A DNA stretch of 7,787 nt from an uncultured Oscillospiraceae bacterium (GTDB lineage Bacteria > Bacillota > Clostridia > Oscillospirales > Oscillospiraceae): contig CAKTKX010000062.1 of NCBI GenBank assembly GCA_934572365.1, forward strand, positions 1 to 7,787, in the 5' to 3' direction. Position 1 is the first letter of the stretch, and every line of letters starts with the position of its first letter. The notes beneath the pieces are model-generated. The model was not told the origin of the DNA. It saw only the letters and a program-made list of their open reading frames with translations, and did no database searches. Below are positions 1 through 6,220 of the stretch, piece by piece. Made by a program: the position numbers and the translations under genes.

Positions 1-251
1 TAGTAGAAAAACAGGCCGGGGCAGGGGATGGAAAACTGCCCCTCAAAAACGTCATACGCGCCCTTTTTCATCTGGAACGTCAGAGCAGCGTTCTGCGCCC
101 AGGAGCCGTCCTCGTGATTAAAGACGCAGGTGACCTCCGTCGTCAGGACGGAGGCGGGGATGTGGATATGCAGAGTGCAGACCTGCCCCGGTGTCAGGGT
201 GCCGAAGGGGGTCTTGAACTGGGGCTGCTTGCTGTCGTAAAGGATTCTCAT
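1..251 (-). CDS. GH13-like amylase/pullulanase, N-terminal part
   Basis: Only the first 83 codons lie in the window; the gene runs off the left edge. The translation starts MRILYDSKQPQFKTPFG and ends CPGLFFYY. That pattern (ILYDS, K.PFG near the start, PGL.FYY about residue 80) resembles the beta-sandwich N-terminal region preceding the catalytic barrel in clostridial family 13 glycoside hydrolases (alpha-amylase, neopullulanase or amylopullulanase type). The catalytic domain is not visible, so substrate specificity cannot be read. No signal peptide is seen, which suggests a cytoplasmic enzyme acting on stored glycogen or imported maltodextrins. The ATG at 251 is preceded by AAGGAG at 258-263 with a 6-nt gap, which fixes the start. 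It points the same way as glgCDA but is separated from them by an opposite-strand gene, so it needs its own promoter. The GH13 call rests on remembered family resemblance plus the glycogen gene context. Confidence 0.72.
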   Translation of the reverse strand, partial: MRILYDSKQPQFKTPFGTLTPGQVCTLHIHIPASVLTTEVTCVFNHEDGSWAQNAALTFQMKKGAYDVFEGQFSIPCPGLFFY

Positions 252-283
252 GGCGGTCTCCTTGTGGTAAACTCGTTTTATCC

Positions 284-312
284 ATTATAAACCATTTTCC
301 CGGAAAAGGGAA
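284..312 (-). promoter_or_regulatory. Promoter of the GH13-like gene
   Basis: Read on the minus strand there is a perfect -10 box, TATAAT, at 284-289. Seventeen bases upstream is TTCCCT (307-312), a poor -35 sharing three bases with TTGACA. The perfect -10 with a weak -35 is typical of a promoter that needs an activator or is set by a repressor. The -35/spacer region coincides with the palindromic motif listed next. Confidence 0.55.
294..312. promoter_or_regulatory. Possible operator shared with glgC
   Basis: On the plus strand this reads ATTTTCCC, one base, GAAAAGGGAA. It contains a 13-bp palindrome, TTTTCC-C-GGAAAA (295-307). The same two blocks in the same order, 6 nt apart instead of 1, occur at 5302-5325 in front of glgC. 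In both places the motif lies just upstream of the putative -10 box, where a transcription factor could block or recruit RNA polymerase. The regulator is unknown; two copies are few, and the A/G-run composition makes chance resemblance possible. Confidence 0.4.
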
Positions 313-361
313 GCGCGGGAGGAAGATATTTTGGAAAGCCCGCGCCCGTTTGCATAAACAG

Positions 362-389
362 TGGACTTTCCCGGGTTTTCTGCTATACT
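362..389 (+). promoter_or_regulatory. Extended -10 promoter of the HEAQH protein gene
   Basis: TGCTATACT at 381-389 is an extended -10 element (TG, one base, then TATACT at 384-389). Sixteen bases upstream, TGGACT (362-367) matches four of six positions of TTGACA. The predicted transcript begins near 396, giving a short leader before the ribosome binding site at 414-420. The promoter is divergent from that of the GH13-like gene. Confidence 0.55.
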
Positions 390-429
390 GTAGGCATGAG
401 AAATCGATTTTACGGAGGAGAGGGCAGCC

Positions 430-1329
430 ATGCAGATCAGCCAGTTTTTTCTGAACGGAGACATCAAAGGCGCCATTGCATACATGCGCGACCACGAGGT
501 GTTCAAGGACGTTCTTCCCGCGTATGTGGCGATTTTTGAAAACTGTGAATACCGCACCTTTGAGATCCCGGACGCGCTCAACGATATTCTGCGCTTGTAC
601 CAGATTTATTTCCGGGATACCTTTTATTGCGGTCTCCCGGAGACGGATGCCGCTGACAAGCTGCTGGCGGGGCTGAAAGCCCTCCTGAATATGCCGGATG
701 GGGAGGAAGCCCAGTTGACGGAGCGGCTCCGATCGACGTTTGAAGCGGAGGGCTATCATGCAGTCTTCGGGAAAACCCAGGGCTATTACGGCCCCTATAT
801 CTGGCGGGATACGGTTCCCACCGTTTACCGGGTCGAATTGCCGGAGGGAACGGCGGAATACACCGTCAATATTCTCAAGGGTTTTGTATTCCGGAGCTGG
901 ATGGACTACCTGACCTTTGGCCGGTACGGGACAGGGGGCTGGGCTTCGCCCGATGGTACGATCAACTGCGTTGAGCAGGCCTATGATTTTGAGAGCGAGC
1001 GGTTCCTAGTTTCTCTGCTGAAGCACGAAGCGCAGCACACTGTGGATATGAAGCAATTTCCGGGAATCACCCCGGCGGAGTTGGAATACCGAGCAAAGCT
1101 TGTGGAGCTGCATTACTCCGGCGATTTGGGATTGCTGCAAAAGTTCCTATCGGAAGCGGACGAAAGCAAAGCCGGCGACAGCCACGCGGCGGCGTCTGCC
1201 AGAATCAAACGGGAGTTTGCGGATACGGATGTGGGGTCGCTGCCCTGCGTCCAGGCGCGGGCGCTGGAGCTGCTTCACGCCCATACAAAGGAAATGGAAG
1301 AAAAATATGGGAGGGCGTCCAAGGGCTGA
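430..1329 (+). CDS. Uncharacterised putative zinc metallopeptidase (HEAQH)
   Basis: I do not recognise a named family for this 299-residue protein. The strongest clue is K198-HEAQH-TVD (H199, E200, H203), an HExxH zincin signature in which two His bind zinc and Glu activates water. Sixteen residues after the second His, E219 in the stretch E217-LEYRA is a suitable third ligand, as in gluzincins. A conserved-looking segment precedes it: GYYGPYIW (118-125), RSWMDYLTFGRYGTGGW (155-171) and INCV (178-181). No signal peptide or membrane helix is visible, so the product is probably cytoplasmic. The N-terminal 110 residues look helical without a recognisable motif, and the C-terminus is charged and probably helical. 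The ATG at 430 follows GGAGGAG (414-420) by 9 nt. It is monocistronic, convergent with glgA and divergent from the GH13-like gene. Peptidase activity is an inference from the motif; the substrate is unknown. Confidence 0.85.
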   Translation: MQISQFFLNGDIKGAIAYMRDHEVFKDVLPAYVAIFENCEYRTFEIPDALNDILRLYQIYFRDTFYCGLPETDAADKLLAGLKALLNMPDGEEAQLTERLRSTFEAEGYHAVFGKTQGYYGPYIWRDTVPTVYRVELPEGTAEYTVNILKGFVFRSWMDYLTFGRYGTGGWASPDGTINCVEQAYDFESERFLVSLLKHEAQHTVDMKQFPGITPAELEYRAKLVELHYSGDLGLLQKFLSEADESKAGDSHAAASARIKREFADTDVGSLPCVQARALELLHAHTKEMEEKYGRASKG

Positions 1330-1379
1330 TTACAGCGGATCCCCATTGTAAAGCTGTTTTCACAGGCAGCGCAGAAAAT

Positions 1380-1420
1380 AATCCACCGTATGGCCGAGGC
1401 CAATACGGTGGATTTCTTGT
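1380..1420. terminator. Bidirectional intrinsic terminator
   Basis: AATCCACCGTAT (1380-1391) is perfectly complementary to ATACGGTGGATT (1403-1414), and an inner GGCC/GGCC extends the stem. On the plus strand the stem is followed by TTTCTTGTATT; on the minus strand it is followed by ATTATTTTCT. It lies midway between two convergent genes and can end both the HEAQH gene transcript and the glgCDA transcript. Confidence 0.85.
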
Positions 1421-1433
1421 ATTATAGTGCGGA

Positions 1434-2879
1434 TTACCAGCTCAGCATGTTCCGGAACTGCTCCATGTACCGTCCGGCGGGGACGTCCCAGCTGAAATCC
1501 GTCTCCATGTCCCGCTTTTGCAGGGCGCGGAAGGCATCCCGGTTGTGATTGTACAGGCCGAGGCAGCGCTTCAGCGACGCGAAGAAATCGTCGGCGTTGT
1601 AGCTCTGGAAGGTGAAGCCCAGACCGCCCTCGCCGTTTTCGTCGGCGGGGGGAACGGTGTCCTTCAGGCCGCCGGTGGCGTGAACCACAGGTACGGTGCC
1701 GTAGCGCATGGCGTTCATCTGGCTCAGGCCGCAGGGCTCGGACTTGGAGGGCATCAGGTAAATGTCGCCGCCGGCATAGATCCGGGCGGCAAGCCCCAGA
1801 TTGAAGGTGATCTGGGCGGAAACCTGATCGGGGAACTGACCCGCAAGATCTTTGAAGAAGCTCTCGTACTGGGCTTCCCCGGTGCCGAGGATCAGCAGCT
1901 GGGCGTCCTCCTCCCACATCAGCCGCCGGGCAATGTAGCACAGCAGGTCAAGACCCTTGTGACCGGCCAGCCGGGTGACCATGACCATCAGCGGCACGTC
2001 AGGCTTGACGGGCAGACCCACTTCTTTTTGCAGGGCGGCCTTCACGGCGGCTTTACCCTCCACAAAGGTCTCGGAATTGTAGTGGGCGGGGAGCGCGGGA
2101 TCGGTCTCCGGGTTGAAGGTGTTCACGTCGATGCCGTTGGTGATGCCGGTGAGCTTCCAGGCGTTGCCCGCAAGGACGCAGTCCAGACCGTGGGCATAGT
2201 AGGGATACATCAGCTCCCGGGCGTAGGTCTCGGACACGGTGGTCACAAGGTCGGCAGTCTCGATGGCGCCCTTCATCACGTTGACGGAGTTGCTCATGTC
2301 CAGGGTGGGACGGTACTCCCAGGGAAGACCCAGCACATCGTCAAAGAACCCGGCGTTTGCCCAGCCCTGATATTCGATGTTGTGGATGGTGTACATGCAG
2401 CGGGTCTTATAGAAGGCGTCGTGGTACATGGCCTTGAGATAAATGGGAATGCAGGCGGTCTGCCAGTCGTTGCACTGGATGATCTCGGGGATGAAGTTCA
2501 GGGCGATCATGGCGTCCAGACAGCCCCGGGAGAAGAAGGCAAAGCGCTCGCCGTCGTCCATGTCCCCGTAAATCGCGCCGGTGCGGGCACCGAAGTAATA
2601 ATCATTGTCCAGGAAATAGACCTGCACGCCGTCATTTCGGTTGGTCAGCTTCATGATGCCGCAGTACTGCTGCCGCCAGCCCAGCTGCACCCGGATCTCT
2701 GCAACTCGCTCCACCATATAGGCGGTGTTGGTCTTGATTTTGTTATAGTAGGGCAGGAACAGCACGACCTCGTTGCCCGCAATGCGGGCCAGGGCGGAGG
2801 GCAGAGCCTCCATTACGTCGCCCAGTCCGCCGGACTTGGCATAGGGTGCGCCCTCAGAGGCGCAGATGGCAATTTTCAT
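1434..2879 (-). CDS. glgA: Glycogen synthase (ADP-glucose), GT5 family
   Basis: This 481-residue protein transfers glucose from ADP-glucose to the non-reducing end of an alpha-1,4-glucan and acts in the cytoplasm as the elongating step of glycogen synthesis. Length and motifs fit bacterial GlgA throughout: KSGGLGDV (15-22) for nucleotide-sugar binding, CNDWQTA (136-142; many homologues have HDWH here), TIHNIEYQG (164-172) with the conserved His 166, NGID (248-251), TRLAGHKGLDL (302-312) and GTGE (332-335) in the second Rossmann domain, and EPCGL (381-385) followed by TGGLKDTV (402-409). It is the last gene of glgCDA and overlaps glgD by 4 bp (ATGA, 2876-2879). Its upstream sequence is only a G-run (2887-2892) rather than a clear AGGAGG, so translation probably depends on ribosomes finishing glgD. 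The frame is intact. Confidence 0.97.
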   Translation of the reverse strand: MKIAICASEGAPYAKSGGLGDVMEALPSALARIAGNEVVLFLPYYNKIKTNTAYMVERVAEIRVQLGWRQQYCGIMKLTNRNDGVQVYFLDNDYYFGARTGAIYGDMDDGERFAFFSRGCLDAMIALNFIPEIIQCNDWQTACIPIYLKAMYHDAFYKTRCMYTIHNIEYQGWANAGFFDDVLGLPWEYRPTLDMSNSVNVMKGAIETADLVTTVSETYARELMYPYYAHGLDCVLAGNAWKLTGITNGIDVNTFNPETDPALPAHYNSETFVEGKAAVKAALQKEVGLPVKPDVPLMVMVTRLAGHKGLDLLCYIARRLMWEEDAQLLILGTGEAQYESFFKDLAGQFPDQVSAQITFNLGLAARIYAGGDIYLMPSKSEPCGLSQMNAMRYGTVPVVHATGGLKDTVPPADENGEGGLGFTFQSYNADDFFASLKRCLGLYNHNRDAFRALQKRDMETDFSWDVPAGRYMEQFRNMLSW

Positions 2880-3988
2880 ACGGTTTCCCCCCGCTTGACG
2901 ATGACAGGACTCTTCTTTGTCCCAATGAGCTTTGCCCCCGGGGTGACAGTGACGTCCTTGTCCAGAATGACGTATTTCAGTTCCGCGCCCTCACCAACCA
3001 CGGAGTCGTTCATGATGACGCAGTTTTCCACGTCCGCGCCCGGGGCGATGGTGACCTGGCGGAACAGAATGCTCTCCTTGACGTTGCCCTCCAGCATGCA
3101 GCCATCGGCGGCCAGACAGTTGGCGATCTGGCATTCCTCACCGTAGTAGGAGGGGACACGGTCACGAACCTTGGTGTAGATGGGGTGGTTGCCGCCGAAC
3201 ATGTCGTGGCGGATGTCCCGGTCGATAAGCGCCATGGAGTTTTTGAAATATTCCTCCACGGACTCGTTGTACAGGGCGGCGCCGTCGAAGGGATAGACGT
3301 TGACGGAGACCTTGCCCCGCTGCCAGCCACCCAGGACCAGGTCACGATCCATGTGGAACTTGTCCCGGGCGATCATTTCCTTGGTCTGCTGCATGAGCCA
3401 CTTCTTGCCCACCACGAAAATGTCCATGGAGGCAACATAGTCGGCGGGGGCGGCAAAGTCCACCAGCATATCGGTCACATTGCCCTTGCCATCCAGCTTC
3501 ATGGCAAGATCAATCATCTTTTCGCCGTTGCAGATGCCGGCCTTGGTGACCACGGTGATGTTCCGGCCGCTCTTGACATGGGCGGTGATGACCTTGGTCA
3601 GGTCGATGTTGGAAAGAATGGCGGAGTCGGTCATGATGACCAGCTCGTCCTCGGGGCCGTAGGCCAGAAAGTCCATGGCGCTGGCCAGAGACTCCAGCTT
3701 GCCCCGGTAGCGGTGGATTTCGGACTGGGCGTAGGGAGTCAGGAATTCCAGACCGCCTTCCTCCAGCTCCAAGCCCCATTCCTCGCCGTCGCCGATGTGG
3801 TTCATCAGGGACTGGTAGTTGTGGCGGGAGATGATACCGATATGACGGACACCGGCGCAAGCCAGATTGGACAGCGCCCAGTCCACCTGACGGTAGCGGC
3901 CGCCGAAGGGCAGGGAGGCCATGGTGCGCTTGGTGGTCAGCTCGCCAAGGCTCGCGTCGTTGGTAAATACAATACCTGTTACGTTCAT
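2876..3988 (-). CDS. glgD: ADP-glucose pyrophosphorylase GlgD-type subunit
   Basis: GlgD is the Bacillota paralogue of GlgC that assembles with it and modulates its activity while having little or no catalysis of its own. The 370-residue product has the GlgC fold: a nucleotidyltransferase-like domain (about 1-250, with PFGGRYRQVDWALSN at 27-41) and a C-terminal left-handed beta-helix (about 285-350). Compared with the neighbouring GlgC, key active-site features are gone: GGQGSRL is replaced by FTNDASL (8-14), [10 protein letters not shown] by TDSAILSNIDL (120-130), and the glucose-1-phosphate-binding Lys of EFEEKP is absent. An in-frame GTG at 4018 would add ten residues, but AGGAGG at 3998-4003 sits 9 nt from the ATG at 3988, making that the start. 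It begins 16 nt after the glgC stop and ends inside the glgA start codon. Confidence 0.95.
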   Translation of the reverse strand: MNVTGIVFTNDASLGELTTKRTMASLPFGGRYRQVDWALSNLACAGVRHIGIISRHNYQSLMNHIGDGEEWGLELEEGGLEFLTPYAQSEIHRYRGKLESLASAMDFLAYGPEDELVIMTDSAILSNIDLTKVITAHVKSGRNITVVTKAGICNGEKMIDLAMKLDGKGNVTDMLVDFAAPADYVASMDIFVVGKKWLMQQTKEMIARDKFHMDRDLVLGGWQRGKVSVNVYPFDGAALYNESVEEYFKNSMALIDRDIRHDMFGGNHPIYTKVRDRVPSYYGEECQIANCLAADGCMLEGNVKESILFRQVTIAPGADVENCVIMNDSVVGEGAELKYVILDKDVTVTPGAKLIGTKKSPVIVKRGETV

Positions 3989-3997
3989 TGCATTTTT

Positions 3998-4003
3998 CCT
4001 CCT
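3998..4003 (-). promoter_or_regulatory. Ribosome binding site that sets the glgD start
   Basis: The minus strand reads AGGAGG here, 9 nt before the ATG at 3988. A nearer ATG at 3993 leads to a stop after two codons, and the upstream in-frame GTG at 4018 lies on the wrong side of this site. The site overlaps the end of the glgC-glgD intergenic gap. Confidence 0.85.
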
Positions 4004-4004
4004 G

Positions 4005-5195
4005 TTACAGCATGTCACCGGGCTTCAGCACGGTGTTGGCTTCCACGACAGCGCCCTTGGACGTGACGCTGATTTTCTTCTTTTCCCCGTCGGCGTAAGC
4101 ACCGCCCACGATGGCGTTCTTGCAGACCCTGGAATCCTCGCCAAGAATGGCGTGGCGGACGATGGCGCCGGACTCAATGACCACGCCGGGCATGACAACG
4201 CTGTCCTCTACCAGCGCGCCTTCACCGACCGTGCAGCCGATGGAGATGATGCTGTGGTGGACGGTGCCGTAAACCTCGGAGCCTTCGGCCACGAAGGCGT
4301 TGACGATCTCGGCCTGCTCATCGATGTAGGAGGACGGCATGGCGGAGTTACGAGCATAGATGGTGGAGCGCTTGTCCCCACGGAGCTGGAAGGCGGGATC
4401 CTTGCCCAGCAGATCCATGTTGGCTTCCCACAAAGAATCGATGGTCCCCACGTCCTTCCAGTAGCCGTCGAAGGGATAGGCCATCATTTTGTGACCGGCG
4501 GCCAGCAGACTCGGGATGATGTTCTTGCCAAAGTCGTTGGAGGAGCTTGCGTTTTCTTCATCGGCGATCAGAGCGTCCCGCAGCACCTGCCAGTTGAAGC
4601 AGTAAATGCCCATGGAAGCGTTGGTGGACTTGGGCTTGGCGGGCTTTTCCTCGAACTCGTAGATGGTGTTGTCGGGGTTGGTGTTCAGAATACCAAAACG
4701 GGAAGCCTCCGCCAGGGGGACGCTTCGCACGGCGATGGTGCAGGAGGCCTTGTGCTTTTCATGGTAGGCCACCATGGCGGCATAGTCCATCTTATAGATG
4801 TGGTCGCCGGAGAGGATCACCACATAGTCGGGGTTAAAGCGATCCACGAAGTCGATGTTCTGGTAAATGGCGTTGGCGGTACCCTTGTACCAGCCGGATT
4901 TCTTGTCGTGACGCTCGTAGGGGGGCAGAACCTGGGCGCAGGAATGGGTCTTGTTCAGGTTCCAGGGCTGACCGTTGCCGATATACTCATTCAGCTCCAG
5001 GGGCTGATACTGGGTCAGAATACCCACGGTGTCGATGCCGGAGTTGACACAGTTGCTCAAAGGAAAATCAATGATACGGTATTTGCCGCCGAAGGGAACG
5101 GCAGGCTTGGCGGTTTTCTCCGTCAGAACCTTAAGCCGGCTGCCCTGGCCGCCGGCAAGCAGCATCGCGATTACGCGCTTTTTCTGAAAATACAT
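4005..5195 (-). CDS. glgC: Glucose-1-phosphate adenylyltransferase
   Basis: GlgC converts glucose-1-phosphate and ATP into ADP-glucose and pyrophosphate, the committed, usually allosterically controlled step of bacterial glycogen synthesis. The 396-residue product carries the full active set: GGQGSRL (15-21) and [11 protein letters not shown] (34-44) for [12 protein letters not shown] (105-113), [11 protein letters not shown] (128-138) with the metal-binding D131, EFEEKP (180-185; K184 is the likely glucose-1-phosphate ligand), SMGIY (194-198), DFGKNIIP (221-228) and [15 protein letters not shown] (245-259). The C-terminal part, about 290-390, is the left-handed beta-helix. A GTG at 5201 would start two codons earlier, but AAGGAG (5204-5209) is only 2 nt from it and 8 nt from the ATG at 5195, so ATG is preferred. 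It is the first gene of glgCDA. Confidence 0.97.
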   Translation of the reverse strand: MYFQKKRVIAMLLAGGQGSRLKVLTEKTAKPAVPFGGKYRIIDFPLSNCVNSGIDTVGILTQYQPLELNEYIGNGQPWNLNKTHSCAQVLPPYERHDKKSGWYKGTANAIYQNIDFVDRFNPDYVVILSGDHIYKMDYAAMVAYHEKHKASCTIAVRSVPLAEASRFGILNTNPDNTIYEFEEKPAKPKSTNASMGIYCFNWQVLRDALIADEENASSSNDFGKNIIPSLLAAGHKMMAYPFDGYWKDVGTIDSLWEANMDLLGKDPAFQLRGDKRSTIYARNSAMPSSYIDEQAEIVNAFVAEGSEVYGTVHHSIISIGCTVGEGALVEDSVVMPGVVIESGAIVRHAILGEDSRVCKNAIVGGAYADGEKKKISVTSKGAVVEANTVLKPGDML

Positions 5196-5203
5196 GGTCA
5201 CAG

Positions 5204-5209
5204 CTCCTT
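5204..5209 (-). promoter_or_regulatory. Ribosome binding site that sets the glgC start
   Basis: AAGGAG on the minus strand. Its 8-nt distance to the ATG at 5195 is normal, whereas the GTG at 5201 is too close (2 nt). Confidence 0.8.
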
Positions 5210-5277
5210 ATGTAGATTTTTAAGAATCTCCCGTTTTAGTGCCTCTCTCGGTTTTCCACGCATGGTTGTGGGGACAT

Positions 5278-5286
5278 TTATCCACA
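5278..5286 (+). promoter_or_regulatory. Consensus DnaA box upstream of glgC
   Basis: TTATCCACA exactly matches the consensus DnaA box. A weaker relative, TTTTCCACG (seven of nine matching), is at 5252-5260. Both lie in the 117-nt gap between the acetyltransferase stop and glgC, downstream of the putative glgC promoter. There is no origin context (no dnaA or dnaN, and the other sites are weak), so this is either a lone DnaA site that could affect glg transcription or a chance match. Confidence 0.3.
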
Positions 5287-5291
5287 ATAAT

Positions 5292-5325
5292 AAAATATCA
5301 TATTTTCCCTGATTAGAAAAGGGAA
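5292..5325 (-). promoter_or_regulatory. Putative glgCDA promoter and shared motif
   Basis: On the minus strand, TATGAT (5297-5302) is a plausible -10 with TTCCCT (5320-5325) 17 bases upstream, the same -35 hexamer and spacing seen at the GH13-like gene. An alternative -10, TATTTT (5292-5297), lies at the same distance from the shared motif as the TATAAT of that gene. The motif itself, ATTTTCCC (5302-5309), six bases, GAAAAGGGAA (5316-5325), includes the inverted repeat TTTTCCC/GGGAAAA. It overlaps the last codons of the acetyltransferase gene. The exact -10 cannot be decided by eye. Confidence 0.45.
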
Positions 5326-5894
5326 AAATTATCTAAATATTGGCGGAGGAATTCTGCATTTTGCATAACGGCCTGCCATGGGACGGGGTTGCCGCCGGGG
5401 GAATCATCGCCCTTCAGCCGCTTTTCCATCCAGTTCAGGTCGAGCCACCGGCCAAACTTGAAACCGCAGGCCGGAAAATGGGCGACGGTACGGTAGCCGC
5501 GCTTTTCGTGGAAGCGCATGGAGTTCTCGTTTTCCCCGCAGACGAGGGAATAAAGAAGGTAGTAGCCCTGGGCGTCGAGGATCGCTTCCAGCGTGTCATA
5601 CAGCGCCTTTCCGATACCCTTCCCCCGAGTCTGGGGAGTGAGATAAATGGTGGGTTCGGCGCACCAGGCATAGGCCGCCCGGGTAAAGGGCAGGCTTGCA
5701 TAGGCGTAGCCGAGAATCTGCCCGTCCTCATCCCAGAGGAGCCAGGGGAACTGGGCGGTGATGGCGCGGTAGCGGCACAAGAATTCTTCCTCGCTTGGCG
5801 GGTCGTATTCAAAGGTGGCGGTGGAGGTCAGGACATAAGGCCGGTAAATGGCAAGCATGGCACTTACGTCCGCCTCGGCGGCGATTCGGAGCAT
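5313..5894 (-). CDS. GNAT family N-acetyltransferase
   Basis: This 193-residue protein has the GNAT fold seen in phosphinothricin- or amino-acid-type acetyltransferases (MnaT/PAT-like). It starts MLRIAAEADVSAMLAIY, carries the F..YDPPSEEEF segment (28-38) common in that branch, and has R90-GKGIG (90-95), the pyrophosphate-binding loop for acetyl-CoA. ENSMRFHEKRGYRTVAHF (about 123-140) is the usual Asn-containing motif B plus the following strand. About 30 residues after the domain (163-193) form an extra tail that is probably partly helical. The family moves an acetyl group from acetyl-CoA to an amine; the substrate here is unknown. An ATG at 5900 is only 1 nt from the GAGG core (5902-5905), while the ATG at 5894 is 7 nt away, so 5894 is chosen. 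It ends 117 nt before glgC on the same strand and may be partly cotranscribed, but no functional link to glycogen is evident. Confidence 0.88.
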   Translation of the reverse strand: MLRIAAEADVSAMLAIYRPYVLTSTATFEYDPPSEEEFLCRYRAITAQFPWLLWDEDGQILGYAYASLPFTRAAYAWCAEPTIYLTPQTRGKGIGKALYDTLEAILDAQGYYLLYSLVCGENENSMRFHEKRGYRTVAHFPACGFKFGRWLDLNWMEKRLKGDDSPGGNPVPWQAVMQNAEFLRQYLDNFSLF

Positions 5895-5901
5895 GGGCAT
5901 T

Positions 5902-5907
5902 CCTCCC
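5902..5907 (-). promoter_or_regulatory. Ribosome binding site of the acetyltransferase gene
   Basis: GGGAGG on the minus strand, with the GAGG core at 5902-5905, 7 nt before the ATG at 5894. It lies close to the hairpin at 5913-5933, whose 5' arm on this strand is preceded by a CCTCC stretch that could compete for the site. Confidence 0.6.
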
Positions 5908-5912
5908 GTTTT

Positions 5913-5933
5913 TCCGCCGGAGCGGCCGGCGGA
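5913..5933. repeat. GC-rich perfect hairpin next to the acetyltransferase start
   Basis: TCCGCCGG (5913-5920) and CCGGCGGA (5926-5933) form a perfect 8-bp stem around a 5-nt loop. In acetyltransferase mRNA it would stand just 5' of the ribosome binding site. On that strand a short A-run follows, not a T-run, so it is not a terminator for minus-strand transcription. It may belong to the hairpin array that begins 16 bp further on. Confidence 0.6.
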
Positions 5934-5948
5934 GGATAATACTATTTC

Positions 5949-6097
5949 TTAATAAAATGATTTCACCATTTTATTTAAACCGTTTCACGGCAGACCGCCT
6001 GGTCGGCGGTAAGAAATGTATTGACTTCGTTTTTTAGCGGCAGTGGCCGCTGGCCGCAATCCTGCGGCCTAATAAAACGCTTTTAAGCGTTTTATTA
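5949..6097. repeat. Array of tandem palindromes, possible MITE-like element
   Basis: Six inverted repeats lie end to end: AATAAAATG/CATTTTATT (5951-5975), CCGT/ACGG (5980-5990), ACCGCC/GGCGGT (5994-6010), AGCGGC/GCCGCT (6036-6051), GGCCGC/GCGGCC (6052-6069), and a 13-bp perfect stem, TAATAAAACGCTT/AAGCGTTTTATTA (6070-6097). The last three touch with no spacer. The two ends match as a terminal inverted repeat (TTAATAAAA at 5949-5957, TTTTATTAA at 6089-6097), so the 149-bp unit could be a non-autonomous mobile or extragenic palindromic element. No open frame of interest lies inside. It sits between two divergent genes, where a terminator is not needed. Confidence 0.5.
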
Positions 6098-6157
6098 AAA
6101 ACTCGTATAAAAACCAAGATATTTCTATTTTACTATCCCAACTTCGTCCCGTCAAGG

Positions 6158-6186
6158 TTGACATTTCGGCCAAAGGTGGGTAGAAT
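6158..6186 (+). promoter_or_regulatory. Strong sigma-A-type promoter of mgtE
   Basis: A perfect TTGACA (6158-6163), a 17-bp spacer and TAGAAT (6181-6186; five of six to TATAAT) predict transcription from about 6193. This is the best promoter in the window and gives a leader of about 320 nt before mgtE. The 60 bp between the palindrome array and this promoter (6098-6157) are AT-rich and hold nothing else that I can identify. Confidence 0.85.
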
Positions 6187-6220
6187 AGAGAAAAGTGTGA
6201 TTTCAAAAGGAGGGATTCTC

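Noticed and set aside
1518..3146. Very long open frame on the plus strand, antisense to glgA and the end of glgD
   Set aside because: It is the GC-rich codon shadow of glgA/glgD: the peptide is low-complexity (G, V, H, Q rich), has no motif, and crosses two well-supported genes. The same holds for the open frames at 2846-4066 and 3921-5312.
5302..5329. TTTTCCC/GGGAAAA inverted repeat as terminator of the acetyltransferase gene
   Set aside because: The stem is short and AT-rich, overlaps the stop codon, and has no proper T-run immediately after it. The match to the GH13-like promoter makes a regulatory reading more likely.
6070..6097. The 13-bp palindrome as an intrinsic terminator
   Set aside because: It has the shape of one, but no gene ends nearby: both flanking genes are transcribed away from it. 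It fits better as part of the palindrome array.
5949..6097. CRISPR array
   Set aside because: The inverted repeats differ from each other and there are no equal-length direct repeats or spacers.
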